64,000 nt of DNA from Aureimonas frigidaquae (GTDB lineage Bacteria > Pseudomonadota > Alphaproteobacteria > Rhizobiales > Rhizobiaceae). Positions 46,072-54,692 of the stretch are shown here, one piece after another (position 1 is the stretch's first letter; the number at the start of each line of letters is the position of its first letter). Under the pieces are notes generated by a model. That model was not told where the DNA came from. It did not search any database and was given only the letters and a program-made list of their open reading frames with translations. The stretch covers positions 148,221 through 212,220 of the forward strand of contig NZ_BBWR01000005.1 of the NCBI RefSeq assembly GCF_001463905.1, given 5' to 3'. Both the position numbers and the translations under genes were made by a program.

Positions 46072-46776
46072 CTACTCGCCGTTTGCCGCGCGTCGGTCCT
46101 CGCCGTCCTGCGGCAGGAGGGTCAACTTGACGCGGTTGCCGAAGGTCAGTCGATCGCCACCATTCTGGATTGTGACGTTGCCAGACTGCAAGGTCTGATT
46201 GGGGGTTGCGATGGAAACCGGTCCGCGACCGTCCAGCCGGCCCTCGTTCAGAAGGATATCGGCGCTGGACAGGGTGATCGTCACGTCGTTGGACGTGCGC
46301 ACGCGGATGTCGTCATACAGGCGCAGCGTTTCGGACTTGGGATCGTAGCGGCCATTGGTGGCCGTGATGTCGGCCTCGGTCTCCGGGTCCAGCGCGACGG
46401 TGGCGTTGATGCCCTCCAGATCGATGGCGCCGCTGCGATCGAGCGCCTGCTTGGCCTTGCGCGCGACGACCGAGAAGGGGCGGTCGCTCTTGTCCGTGCC
46501 GGACATGCGCGGATCCTCCATGACGAGGCGGCCGTCCTCGATCGTCGTGGCGGCCACGGTCAGGTCGACGGGGATCGACCGCGCAAGCCAGGTGGCGAAA
46601 AGGCCGCCCGCCACGATGACGGCCGCCGCGACCGGCAGCGCCACGCGCAGGATGCGCACCCGGCGCGCGTGACGGTTTGCCCGCGCGAACTCGGATGAGG
46701 TCCGGGCGCTCGCAGCGGTTGCAACGCGCCGTTCCACCGGCTGTCCTGTCTCACCTGTCGGGTGCTGGTCGGCCAT
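46072..46776 (-). CDS. lptC: LPS export protein LptC
   Basis: 234 aa, bitopic. A basic cytoplasmic tail is followed by one membrane helix (ILRVALPVAAAVIVAGGLFA) and a periplasmic jellyroll domain with SGAIDLEGINATVALDPETE and LYDDIRVRTSNDVTITLSSA. It docks LptA to the LptBFG complex. It is the first gene of the block lptC-lptA-lptB-rpoN-hpf-ptsN. The 204 bases upstream, towards the divergent sppA, show no gene. Confidence 0.92.
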   Translation of the reverse strand: MADQHPTGETGQPVERRVATAASARTSSEFARANRHARRVRILRVALPVAAAVIVAGGLFATWLARSIPVDLTVAATTIEDGRLVMEDPRMSGTDKSDRPFSVVARKAKQALDRSGAIDLEGINATVALDPETEADITATNGRYDPKSETLRLYDDIRVRTSNDVTITLSSADILLNEGRLDGRGPVSIATPNQTLQSGNVTIQNGGDRLTFGNRVKLTLLPQDGEDRRAANGE

Positions 46777-46980
46777 GTCCTGTTCCGGTTTCGTCGACGA
46801 GATCACGCGGTCTGTATGATTGTGTCGATCCGTTACGAGCCATATGCGGCTTTTGCGGGGTAAAGGGAAGGTGGGCCGGTGATTTTGCGGTGCTTGGCAA
46901 GGCTGCGCGGAGCCGCTATTGCGACAGTGCGGAGCGCGCCGCGAGGGCAGGCGCGACGGCACTAACTGCAGGTGGCGGGC

Positions 46981-47931
46981 ATGAGCGCTCAGGACTGGAT
47001 CGACCGTCGGCGCCTGCGCCGCAAGCTGAGCTTCTGGCGCTTCGCGGCGATCCTCATCCTTCTTCTGGTCCTGGCGGGGCTTCCCTTCCTGGTGGGCGGC
47101 CGCGGCATCCTGCGCAGCCCGCAGATCGCCTCCGTCGCCATATCGGGCATCATCACCGAGAATGACGACCGGCTGGCACTCCTGCGCGAGCTCGGCGAAG
47201 ACGACGGCGTCCGCGCGGTCATCCTGAAGATCAACTCGCCCGGTGGAACGACCGTCGGCGGTGAAACCCTGTACAAGGCGGTGCGCGATCTGGCCGTGCA
47301 CAAGCCCGTCGTCGCGGAAATCGGCACGCTCGGCGCCTCGGCCGCCTATATGGTCTCACTCGGCGCGGACCGCATCGTGGCCTACAACTCCTCCATCGTC
47401 GGCTCGATCGGCGTGATCTTCCAATATGCCGACGCCTCGCGGCTTCTGGACACGATCGGCGTGCGGATCGACGCCGTCCGGTCGGCGCCGCTGAAGGCGG
47501 AACCCTCGCCCTTCGCACCGGCGCCGCCGGAAGCCATCGACATGATCCGCCGTCTGGTGATGAGCAGCTATGACTGGTTCGTCGGCCTGGTGGTGGAGCG
47601 GCGCCCGCTCGACGAGCCGACCGTGCGCCGCCTGGCGGACGGCTCGGTCTTCACCGGGGAGCAGAGCCTTGCGAACGGGCTGATCGACGCGCTCGGCGGC
47701 GAGGCCGAGGCCCGCCGCTGGCTGGAGGAAGATCGGGGTATTCCCGCCGGGCTGGAGATCGTCGAGCACGAGCCGGACGATGGGTCGCGCTTCGGTTTCC
47801 TGCGCGGCGCCGCCTACTCCCTCCTGTCGATCGATCCGACCGGCCTGAACCTGCGGGAGCTCTTCCTCGGTCAGGGCGGTCGCCTTGACGGGCTGGTGTC
47901 GCTCTGGCAGCCTCCGACCGATCCAGCCTAA
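46981..47931 (+). CDS. sppA: Signal peptide peptidase SppA (36K type)
   Basis: 316 aa. Degrades cleaved signal peptides. An N-terminal membrane anchor (FAAILILLLVLAGLPFLVGG) is followed by a ClpP-like fold. The catalytic Ser is in GTLGASAAYMVSLGAD and the Lys in SAPLKAEPSPFAP. ATG 46981 is preferred over GTG 46972 on family grounds. ihfB follows 90 bases later, a common neighbourhood. Confidence 0.95.
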   Translation: MSAQDWIDRRRLRRKLSFWRFAAILILLLVLAGLPFLVGGRGILRSPQIASVAISGIITENDDRLALLRELGEDDGVRAVILKINSPGGTTVGGETLYKAVRDLAVHKPVVAEIGTLGASAAYMVSLGADRIVAYNSSIVGSIGVIFQYADASRLLDTIGVRIDAVRSAPLKAEPSPFAPAPPEAIDMIRRLVMSSYDWFVGLVVERRPLDEPTVRRLADGSVFTGEQSLANGLIDALGGEAEARRWLEEDRGIPAGLEIVEHEPDDGSRFGFLRGAAYSLLSIDPTGLNLRELFLGQGGRLDGLVSLWQPPTDPA

Positions 47932-48021
47932 AACGGCGGGCCGCGGCGACACGCCACTGGCCACGTCGCCCGCGGATGCGGTAAGCGCTCCGGACGCCGA
48001 CTTTCTGAAGGTTGAAGACCC

Positions 48022-48303
48022 GTGATCAAATCCGAACTCGTGCAGATCATCGCCAGCCGCAACCCGCATCTGTACCAGCGGGACGTGGAGACCATCGTCA
48101 ACGCCATCTTCGACGAGATCACCGACGCGCTGTGCGAATCCAACCGGGTCGAGCTGCGCGGCTTCGGCGCCTTCTCGGTCAAGAACCGCCCGCCGCGCGC
48201 CGGCCGCAACCCCCGCACGGGCGAGGCCGTGGATGTCGAGGAAAAGTGGGTGCCCTTCTTCAAGGCCGGCAAGGAACTGCGCGAGCGCCTGAACGGCGAA
48301 TGA
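48022..48303 (+). CDS. ihfB: Integration host factor beta subunit
   Basis: 93 aa. DNA-bending protein that works with IHF-alpha. The start [20 protein letters not shown] and the DNA-binding arm region [22 protein letters not shown], shown here by its core [10 protein letters not shown], identify it; the latter differs from HU in the NPRTGE context. The proline that inserts in DNA is in the conserved RNPRTG loop. A single-domain protein with usual length. Confidence 0.96.
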   Translation: MIKSELVQIIASRNPHLYQRDVETIVNAIFDEITDALCESNRVELRGFGAFSVKNRPPRAGRNPRTGEAVDVEEKWVPFFKAGKELRERLNGE

Positions 48304-48439
48304 GCCATCCGCAGCGCGCGTCACGCCGCTCCACGTCCATGCGGATTGATTTCGGCAGCGGGGCGCTTAGTTTCCAAGCCGCGGCGGATCGAGGGTATGG
48401 GCGCAATGCGCGCCTGCCTCATAAGACACGGGAACCGGA

Positions 48440-48838
48440 ATGGCATCCAAGCTCCTGACCATCTTCATCGGCTTGCCCCTGGCGGCACTCCTGATCATCT
48501 TCTGCGTCGTGAACCGTACGCCCACGACGGTCAGCCTCGACATCTTCGGCACGACGCCGCAATTTTCCATGACGCTGCCGCTCTTCGTCCTCCTGATGGT
48601 GGCGATCATCCTGGGCGTTGTCCTGGGCGGCATCGGAACCTGGCTCACCCAAGCCCACTACCGGGCGAAGTCGGCACGCCGGCGCCGGGAGATCGAGGGG
48701 CTGAAGCATGAGGTCGAGGTGTCGAACGAGCGGCTGCGCCGCCTGCGCGAGGAGCGGGACCGCGATCTGATCGGCCCCGACGCCGCGCTCCCGGCCCCGC
48801 AGCCGCACACGGCCATCACGCGCGCCGCCAACGCCTGA
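48440..48838 (+). CDS. LapA-domain membrane protein
   Basis: 132 aa. Two membrane helices (LLTIFIGLPLAALLIIFCVV and TLPLFVLLMVAIILGVVLGG), then an Arg/Glu-rich cytoplasmic coiled coil (RRRREIEGLKHEVEVSNERL). This matches LapA/YciS (DUF1049), a partner of LapB in control of lipopolysaccharide synthesis in Escherichia coli. No lapB gene is adjacent, so the same function is assumed only weakly. Confidence 0.85.
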   Translation: MASKLLTIFIGLPLAALLIIFCVVNRTPTTVSLDIFGTTPQFSMTLPLFVLLMVAIILGVVLGGIGTWLTQAHYRAKSARRRREIEGLKHEVEVSNERLRRLREERDRDLIGPDAALPAPQPHTAITRAANA

Positions 48839-48862
48839 TCCAGCCGGACGGGGCGGTGCCGG

Positions 48863-49312
48863 CTACAGGCTGCCGTCCCGGATCCTCTGGGTCAGCCGGA
48901 CGAAGAAGCGGTCCACAAGCTTGCGACCGGCCGATTCGATGAAGGACTGGCCGAAGCTCGCCAGCCGCCCACCGGCCTGCGCCTCTGCATGATAGGTCAG
49001 GATCGTGCCGCCATCCGGCGCATCGCGCAGGCGGACGGCCGCGAGACCCTTGGCCAGACCGGCAAGGCCGCGCCCCTCGCCATGCAGCACATACTGCTCG
49101 GCGGGGCGAACATCGGTCAGTCGGATGGTGCCGTCGAAGCGAATCCGCGCCAGGGACAGTTTGACAGCGACCGTCGCCTCCAGAAGGTCGGGGCCGACCC
49201 AGACCAGACGCTCGCAGGCATGGATGCAATCCTTCAAAACATCTGGGTCGTTCAGCCCTTCCCACACGCGTTGACGCGGCAGGGCAAGCTCAACCTCTCC
49301 ATCCAGTTCCAT
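48863..49312 (-). CDS. CoxG-like SRPBCC family protein
   Basis: 149 aa, START-like fold, matching the CO dehydrogenase subunit G family: MELDGEVELALPRQRVWEGL followed by LNDPDVLKDCIHACERL and GGTILTYHAEAQAGGRLASF, FGQSFIESAGRKLVDRFF. In carboxydotrophs CoxG recruits the enzyme to the membrane, but no cox genes are here, so this is one of the many stand-alone homologues with unknown ligand. It is convergent with the LapA-like gene. Confidence 0.88.
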   Translation of the reverse strand: MELDGEVELALPRQRVWEGLNDPDVLKDCIHACERLVWVGPDLLEATVAVKLSLARIRFDGTIRLTDVRPAEQYVLHGEGRGLAGLAKGLAAVRLRDAPDGGTILTYHAEAQAGGRLASFGQSFIESAGRKLVDRFFVRLTQRIRDGSL

Positions 49313-49410
49313 GCGGTAATCCTTCCTCCTTGGCCGCCTGGGAGATAGGGCGTATCGGCCGGGTTTGCGACCGTTCCCTCATCGCGCAAAATGCTCTACA
49401 CGACGTTGCC

Positions 49411-50520
49411 ATGAAACGATCTCGGGACAGAACGCCGATGCCCGGCCCGGGCAGCCGGGGCAAGAAGGCGGGCCAGCCGGTACGTGTGCAGTCCGCGCGG
49501 CCGCGCCCGCCGGCCGCCGAAAAGGCGGCCGATGTACCCGCAGCGCCCCGGGCCAGCGCCGCCGAGCGGGGCGAGGAAGCGCGCGCCGCGCGCCCGCCCA
49601 TTCGCTATCCCGAAGGGGACCTGCCGCCCTGCCACATGCCGGTGATCCTGACCGTCGAGCCGAGCCAGGACTACGCGCTTCTGGATTGCGGACATGGCGA
49701 GAAGCTGGAGCGCTACGGACGGCTCACCGTCCGCCGGCCGGAAAACCAGGCCATCTGGCGGCCGCGCCTCGATGCCGCTGCCTGGGACGGCGCCGATGCC
49801 ATCTTCACCGGCGATACGGACGAGGAAGGGGCAGGGCGCTGGCGCTTCCCGAAGGGCGATCCGGGCGAGACCTGGCCCCTTGCGCAGGACGGCATGCCCT
49901 ATCTCGGCCGGTTCACCTCCTTCCGGCATGTCGGCGTGTTCCCCGAACAGGCCGCGCATTGGCGCTATATGTGCGAGGCCATCGCGGCGGCTGGCCGTCC
50001 GGTCCGCGTCCTGAACCTGTTCGGCTATACGGGGCTCGCCTCGCTGCTGGCGGCGCGTGCGGGGGCCGAGGTCACGCATGTGGACGCTTCCCGCAAGGCC
50101 ATCGCCTGGGCGCGGGAGAACCAGGACCTGGCCGGGCTGGCCGACAGGCCCGTCCGCTGGATCTGCGAAGATGCCGTCCGCTATGTGGAGCGCGAGGTGC
50201 GGCGTGGCTCGACCTACGACATCATCCTGTTCGATCCGCCCAAGTTCGGGCGCGGCCCCAAGGGGGAGGTCTGGCAGCTCTTCGAGGATCTGCCCTACCT
50301 CATGGCGGAACTGCGCCAGCTTTTGTCAGAGCGGCCCATCGCCCTGGTGCTGACGGCCTATTCGATCCGCGCCTCCTTCTATTCGCTCGCCGCCCTGATG
50401 GCGGATCACTGCCGCGGCCTCGGCGGCCGGATCGAGGCGGGCGAACTCGTCATTCCAGAGGCCGGGCCGCAGGGACGGCTCCTGTCCACCTCGCTCTTTT
50501 CCAGATGGGTCGCAACGTGA
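49411..50520 (+). CDS. Class I SAM-dependent rRNA methyltransferase (RlmI-like)
   Basis: 369 aa from ATG 49411. A basic, Ala/Pro-rich tail of about 70 residues is followed by an OB-like segment and the Rossmann core: VLNLFGYTGLASLLAARAGA (SAM binding), VTHVDASRKAIAWARENQ, and the RNA m5C-type motif DIILFDPPKFGRGPKG. The DPPKF motif links it to RlmI/RlmK 23S rRNA methylases, but the N-terminal PUA domain is absent. The start is uncertain; 49438 or 49636 would also be possible. The stop overlaps the next start by one base. Confidence 0.87.
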   Translation: MKRSRDRTPMPGPGSRGKKAGQPVRVQSARPRPPAAEKAADVPAAPRASAAERGEEARAARPPIRYPEGDLPPCHMPVILTVEPSQDYALLDCGHGEKLERYGRLTVRRPENQAIWRPRLDAAAWDGADAIFTGDTDEEGAGRWRFPKGDPGETWPLAQDGMPYLGRFTSFRHVGVFPEQAAHWRYMCEAIAAAGRPVRVLNLFGYTGLASLLAARAGAEVTHVDASRKAIAWARENQDLAGLADRPVRWICEDAVRYVEREVRRGSTYDIILFDPPKFGRGPKGEVWQLFEDLPYLMAELRQLLSERPIALVLTAYSIRASFYSLAALMADHCRGLGGRIEAGELVIPEAGPQGRLLSTSLFSRWVAT

Positions 50521-51386
50521 TGAATGACGGCAGGAAGGATCTGCGGCCGCTGGCGGCGCCCGGGCGGGTCAAGGAAGTGACGAGCGTCTCCAACCCGATC
50601 GTCAAGAACATCCGCAACCTGGCCATGCGCAAGACGCGCGAGGAGACGGGCTTGTTCCTGGCGGAGGGTTTGAAACTCGTCATCGACGCCCTGGACAGCG
50701 GCTGGAAGATCGACACGCTCATCGTGTCGCGCAACCAACTGCCCGACAACGCGCTCCTGTCGCGCGCGGCGGCGCGCACCGTCGCCGCCGGCGCCGACGT
50801 GCTCGAGGCGTCCGACAAGGTCCTGTCGGCCATCGCCCGCCGCGACAACCCTCAGGCCGCAATCGGCGTGTTTCGCCAGACGTTGAGCGATCTGTCGCGC
50901 ATCGAGCTTGGCGCCGACGGCGTTCTGGTGGCGCTGGACCGGGTGCGCGATCCCGGCAATCTCGGCACGATCCTGCGCACCGCCGATGCGGCGGGCGCCA
51001 AGGGCGTGGTGCTGATCGGCGAAACGGTGGATCCGTTCTCGCTGGAAGCCGTCCGCGCCACGATGGGGTCGATCTTCTCGGTCCCGGTGGCCCGCGTCAG
51101 CGAAAAGGCCTTCCTGCAATGGCGGGCCGGCTTCAAGGGCCTCGTCGCCGGGACGCATATGAGCGGCACGGTCGATTACCGGACCCCGGACTATGCCGCC
51201 CGGCCCACCGTGCTTCTGATGGGCAACGAGCAGTCCGGCCTGTCCGATGCGCTGGCAGGGGCCTGCGACACGCTGGTGCGCATCCCCCAGGTGGGCCGCG
51301 CCGACAGCCTGAATCTGGCCATCGCCACCGGGCTCATGATCTTCGAAGCACGCCGGGCGCGCCTGTCGCTCGATGCAAAGGCCTGA
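50520..51386 (+). CDS. TrmH/SpoU family RNA 2'-O-methyltransferase
   Basis: 288 aa with an N-terminal substrate-binding domain (TSVSNPIVKNIRNLAMRKTR ... FLAEGLKLVIDAL) and the knotted SPOUT domain: motif 1 DRVRDPGNLGTILRTADAAG, motif 2 LLMGNEQSGLSDAL, motif 3 IPQVGRADSLNLAIATGL. The target nucleotide is in rRNA or tRNA; RlmB-like or TsnR-like activity cannot be told apart. It is coupled by a one-base overlap to the upstream methylase; lspA follows after one base. Confidence 0.92.
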   Translation: MNDGRKDLRPLAAPGRVKEVTSVSNPIVKNIRNLAMRKTREETGLFLAEGLKLVIDALDSGWKIDTLIVSRNQLPDNALLSRAAARTVAAGADVLEASDKVLSAIARRDNPQAAIGVFRQTLSDLSRIELGADGVLVALDRVRDPGNLGTILRTADAAGAKGVVLIGETVDPFSLEAVRATMGSIFSVPVARVSEKAFLQWRAGFKGLVAGTHMSGTVDYRTPDYAARPTVLLMGNEQSGLSDALAGACDTLVRIPQVGRADSLNLAIATGLMIFEARRARLSLDAKA

Positions 51387-51387
51387 A

Positions 51388-51873
51388 ATGACGATGCGCT
51401 TCGCCCTCGTGAACCTGTTCGTCGTGGTGATGGCCGTCTTTCTGGACCAGTTCATCAAGCTGGTCGTCGTGGCCACCATGCCGCTCGGCTCGGCGATCCC
51501 GGTCCTGCCCTTCCTGGCGCTCCTGCATGCGCGCAACGAGGGCATCGCCTTTTCCATGTTTGCCAGCTTGAGCGGGTGGACGCTGGCGGCGGCCTCCTCG
51601 CTCGTCCTCCTCTTCGTCCTCTGGCTCTGGTGGAACACGCCGCGTGAGCGCAGGCTGACGCACTTCGCCTTCGCCATCATCTTCGGCGGCGCGGTCGGTA
51701 ACCTGATCGACCGCGTGACGCTCGGCTACGTCACCGACTACATCTATTTCCACACGCCGGTCTGGTCCTTCGCCGTCTTCAACCTGGCCGACGCCTTCAT
51801 CACCGTGGGTGCGGCGCTGATCATTCTGGACGAGTTCTGGCTGCTTCCCCGCCGGGCCCGGCGGGGCGCCTGA
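51388..51873 (+). CDS. lspA: Lipoprotein signal peptidase
   Basis: 161 aa with four membrane helices. Cleaves prolipoproteins after lipidation. The catalytic aspartates are in GGAVGNLIDRVTLGYVTDYI (first) and WSFAVFNLADAFITVGAALI (second), with AVFLDQFIKLVV at the N-terminus. ATG 51388 is one base after the preceding stop; 51373 would overlap that gene. It would process the glycine-zipper lipoprotein in this window. Confidence 0.96.
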   Translation: MTMRFALVNLFVVVMAVFLDQFIKLVVVATMPLGSAIPVLPFLALLHARNEGIAFSMFASLSGWTLAAASSLVLLFVLWLWWNTPRERRLTHFAFAIIFGGAVGNLIDRVTLGYVTDYIYFHTPVWSFAVFNLADAFITVGAALIILDEFWLLPRRARRGA

Positions 51874-51962
51874 AGCCCGCCGCATGTCGCATCCGGGCCG
51901 CATTGCGGGGCCCGGGCCATGAGAGTAGGATCGCGCCCATCTGACGGGTCCGCCGGTCACAC

Positions 51963-51978
51963 AAGCTTCGCGAAGCTT
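51963..51978. repeat. 16-bp perfect palindrome upstream of olsB
   Basis: AAGCTTCGCGAAGCTT reads the same on both strands and lies 139 bases before olsB. Role unknown; it could be an operator. A CCGGGCC/GGCCCGG stem at 51893-51915 behind lspA has no T-run. Confidence 0.55.
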
Positions 51979-52059
51979 CGCTAGGCCATGGATGGCCGGC
52001 AAAAGAACCCGGCCGCCGGCAGGGCGATCCGGTGCAGGCATAGCAGCGCAGGCCAAGAG

Positions 52060-52082
52060 GTGCAGGCGCGCAGCGCCTGCAC
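52060..52082 (+). other. Hairpin in the olsB leader
   Basis: GTGCAGGCGC, loop GCA, GCGCCTGCAC: a perfect 10-bp stem ending 35 bases before the olsB start. It could affect mRNA stability or initiation. The SD (GGAGGA, 52105-52110) is outside the stem. Confidence 0.6.
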
Positions 52083-52116
52083 GGGGGTGCCGAGGGCGGC
52101 GACTGGAGGACGGAAC

Positions 52117-53007
52117 ATGAGCGTGCTGCATCCGCACAAGCCGTTACGACGGGGCCCTACGGCGCTCGGCTTCCTGCCGGCGCGCCTGAAGGCCAAGGCC
52201 TTCGACGCCGAGATGCCGCCGCTCGGGCGCATCGGCGATCTGGAGGTTCGCGTTGCGTCCAGCAAGGCGGAAGTGAAGGCCGCCCAGGCCCTGCGCTACC
52301 GCATCTTCTACCAGGAAGGTAGAGCCCGGCCCTCCGCCCTGCAGCGCATGGCGCGGCTGGACCGCGATCCCTTCGATCGGATCTGCGACCATCTCATCGT
52401 CCTCGACCGCAGCCTGCCCGGTACGCGCACCCAGCAGGTCGTGGGCACCTACAGGCTGCTGCGCCAGGAGCGGCTGCCGGCCGGCCGCAGCTTCTACACG
52501 GCGCAGGAATTCGAGATCGATTCCCTCGTCGCGCGCCATCCGGGCAAGCGCTTCCTGGAACTCGGCCGTTCCTGCGTGCTGAAGGACTATCGCGGCAAGC
52601 GCACGGTGGAACTTCTGTGGCAGGGGATCTGGTCCTATGTGCTGCGGCACCGGATCGATGTCCTGTTCGGTTGCGCGTCGCTGTCGGGCGTCGATCCGCA
52701 AGCGCTGGACATGCCCCTGTCCTTCCTGCGGACCAACGCCGCCGCGCCGGAAGCCTGGCAGGTGCGCGCCGTGCCGGCGCGTTACGTCGCCATGGGGAGC
52801 GGTCCCTGCCAGGATCCGCGCCGTGCGCTCGCCGCGCTGCCGCCGCTCCTGAAAGGCTATCTGCGGCTCGGCGGCTATATCGGCGATGGCGCCGTGGTGG
52901 ACGCCCAGTTCGGCACCACGGACGTGCTCGTGGTCCTGCCGGTCGAGCGCATCAGCGCGCGCTACGTGACCCATTATGGCGAGGATGCCGGCCGCTTCGC
53001 GGCCTGA
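52117..53007 (+). CDS. olsB: Ornithine acyltransferase OlsB
   Basis: 296 aa of the GNAT-like family. It transfers a 3-hydroxyacyl chain from acyl carrier protein to ornithine, giving lyso-ornithine lipid. Family parts are LEVRVASSKAEVKAAQALRY, RIFYQEG, DRICDHLIVLDRS, LELGRSCVLKDYRGKRTVEL and a conserved PARYVAMG-like region. GGAGGA is six bases before ATG 52117. The partner olsA is not adjacent. In rhizobia ornithine lipids rise under phosphate limitation, but no convincing Pho box was found here. Confidence 0.9.
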   Translation: MSVLHPHKPLRRGPTALGFLPARLKAKAFDAEMPPLGRIGDLEVRVASSKAEVKAAQALRYRIFYQEGRARPSALQRMARLDRDPFDRICDHLIVLDRSLPGTRTQQVVGTYRLLRQERLPAGRSFYTAQEFEIDSLVARHPGKRFLELGRSCVLKDYRGKRTVELLWQGIWSYVLRHRIDVLFGCASLSGVDPQALDMPLSFLRTNAAAPEAWQVRAVPARYVAMGSGPCQDPRRALAALPPLLKGYLRLGGYIGDGAVVDAQFGTTDVLVVLPVERISARYVTHYGEDAGRFAA

Positions 53008-53019
53008 CGTCGGCGGCGC

Positions 53020-54168
53020 TCAGTCCGCCGCCGCAAACAGCCTTCCGTCGACCATGACCTGCCGCACGGCGAAGCTATCGTCCAGAAGCGTCATGCTGGC
53101 GCGGTAACCGGGCGAGATCGCCCCCAGCTCCCGCTCCAGCCCCAGCGCCCGCGCCGGATTGGCGCTGGCCATGGCAATGGCCCGACCGGGTGACACGTCG
53201 GCAAGCGCCATCATGTTGCGCACCGCCTCGATCATCGACAGATGCGCCCCGGCCAGCGTTCCGTCCGTGCCTTCCAGCCGGTTGCCGACCAGCCGGATCG
53301 GACGGCCCATGAGGGTGAACTGCGTGTTCTTGCCGGCCAGCGTGGGCATGGCGTCCGTTACCAGGCACAGGCGCTCGGGCATGAGGCGCGCCGCCAGGCT
53401 GAGATTGCGGGGCGCCACATGGATCGCATCGGCGATGATTCCGGCGAACAGGCCGGGCTCGGTCAGGACGGCCCCGACGATGCCGGGCTGCCGGCCCGCC
53501 AGTGGCGGCATGGCATTGAAAAGATGGGTGGCGCCGATCAGGCCCGCATCCGCCGCCGCGGCCATCTGTGCGTCAGACGCCTCGCTATGGCCGGCAAAGA
53601 CGCGCACGCCGCTGGCGATCAGGCGCTTCAGGAGCGCCGGATCCTGCCGTTCGGGCGCCAGCGTCACCAGCCGCATGAGGGGGGCGGCATCGCAGATGAG
53701 ATCACAGTCGGGCGCGGTCAGCGGACGGATGGCATCCGGCGGGTGGATGCCCGGCCGCGCGGGAGACAGGAACGGCCCTTCCAGATGCACGCCCAGGATG
53801 CCGGGCACCCCCGCCCGGACCGCATCCCCCACCGCCGCCAAAGCCTGCGTGAAGCCCGTTCCGGGCGCGGTGATGTAGGTCGGCAGGAGATGCGCGGTGC
53901 CGCCCTTTCGGGCCGCCGCAGCGATGGTGGCGATGGTCCGTGCGTCCGGCGTATCGTTGAAGAGCGCGTCGCCGGCGCCGTTGATCTGCAGATCGATGAA
54001 GCCGGGCGCCAGGATCGGGACGGTGATGGCATTGGCTGGCCGGCGGCCCTCAGCCGGTTCGATGGCGAGGATACGGCCTTCATCGACATGGACGAGCCGG
54101 TCGGTGGCGGCCGCCCCGCCGCCTCCGTCGAAAAGCCGCTCTGCCAGGAAGGTGGTGCGCGTCGCCAT
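53020..54168 (-). CDS. nagA: N-acetylglucosamine-6-phosphate deacetylase
   Basis: 382 aa amidohydrolase. It deacetylates GlcNAc-6-P during amino-sugar or cell-wall recycling. Motifs: APGFIDLQINGAGDALFND (metal region near the N-terminus), GVHLEGPFLSPARPGIHPP, FAGHSEASDAQM, ATHLFNAMPPLAGRQPG, and the catalytic Asp in LCLVTDAMPTLAG. The usual HxH is replaced by QIN as in other NagA enzymes. The gene is not next to nagB or a transporter. Confidence 0.95.
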   Translation of the reverse strand: MATRTTFLAERLFDGGGGAAATDRLVHVDEGRILAIEPAEGRRPANAITVPILAPGFIDLQINGAGDALFNDTPDARTIATIAAAARKGGTAHLLPTYITAPGTGFTQALAAVGDAVRAGVPGILGVHLEGPFLSPARPGIHPPDAIRPLTAPDCDLICDAAPLMRLVTLAPERQDPALLKRLIASGVRVFAGHSEASDAQMAAAADAGLIGATHLFNAMPPLAGRQPGIVGAVLTEPGLFAGIIADAIHVAPRNLSLAARLMPERLCLVTDAMPTLAGKNTQFTLMGRPIRLVGNRLEGTDGTLAGAHLSMIEAVRNMMALADVSPGRAIAMASANPARALGLERELGAISPGYRASMTLLDDSFAVRQVMVDGRLFAAAD

Positions 54169-54186
54169 GACGGCGCGGCCGGCCCG

Positions 54187-54459
54187 TCAGCCGATGCGCA
54201 CGATGGCGCGCGTTCCCATGTCGACGATGACCGGGCGGCCTTCGTAGTAGAAATAGCCATAGACGCCGTCACCGCCCTCGGGTTGATGGATCTGGACGTT
54301 CTGGGGCACCGAGGCGCCGATGGAGGGGGGCGTGGCCAGGCGCGCATCTTCGGTCGGGTGCTGGAGCGCGTAATCGGACACGGACGGCGCGCTCTGTGCA
54401 GCCGCGGCCGTGGCCAGCGCCATGAGTGTCACGGCGGCGATGACGAGCTTGCGAACCAT
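54187..54459 (-). CDS. DUF1236-like small secreted protein
   Basis: 90 aa. The signal peptide MVRKLVIAAVTLMALATAAA is cut at AAAQSAP. The short mature part contains SVPQNVQIHQPEGGDGVYGY followed by RPVIVDMGTRAIVRI, which resembles the DUF1236 repeat (VPxxVxLxPxPxxxxYxYxxxNGRxVLVDPxTRxIV). Function unknown; frequent in Rhizobiales. It shares a divergent 230-base region with mutS and ends 18 bases before nagA's start, so both may share a transcript. Confidence 0.8.
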   Translation of the reverse strand: MVRKLVIAAVTLMALATAAAAQSAPSVSDYALQHPTEDARLATPPSIGASVPQNVQIHQPEGGDGVYGYFYYEGRPVIVDMGTRAIVRIG

Positions 54460-54692
54460 GTTGACCGATCCTTCCGATGCGAGATGGCATCCTGGCCCGC
54501 CGGGCGTGAACGGCGCCTGAACGAATGCCGACAGGAGTTCATATTGTGTCGGGCGCGCGCTGCGCAAGCTGCCGCTTTGGCCGCGAAAGAGGATTCTTCA
54601 TGTGGAAGGAGGCGCAGCCGTCCTTCCATCGCCCGGCCGCGATGGGTAGATGTGCAACCGATGACGCACGACAGGACGAGGCCCAGCAGCGG

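Noticed and set aside
51930..51956. A possible Pho box upstream of olsB (CTGACGG ... CGGTCAC)
   Set aside because: The two halves do not fit the 11-base spaced CTGTCAT direct repeat; too many mismatches.
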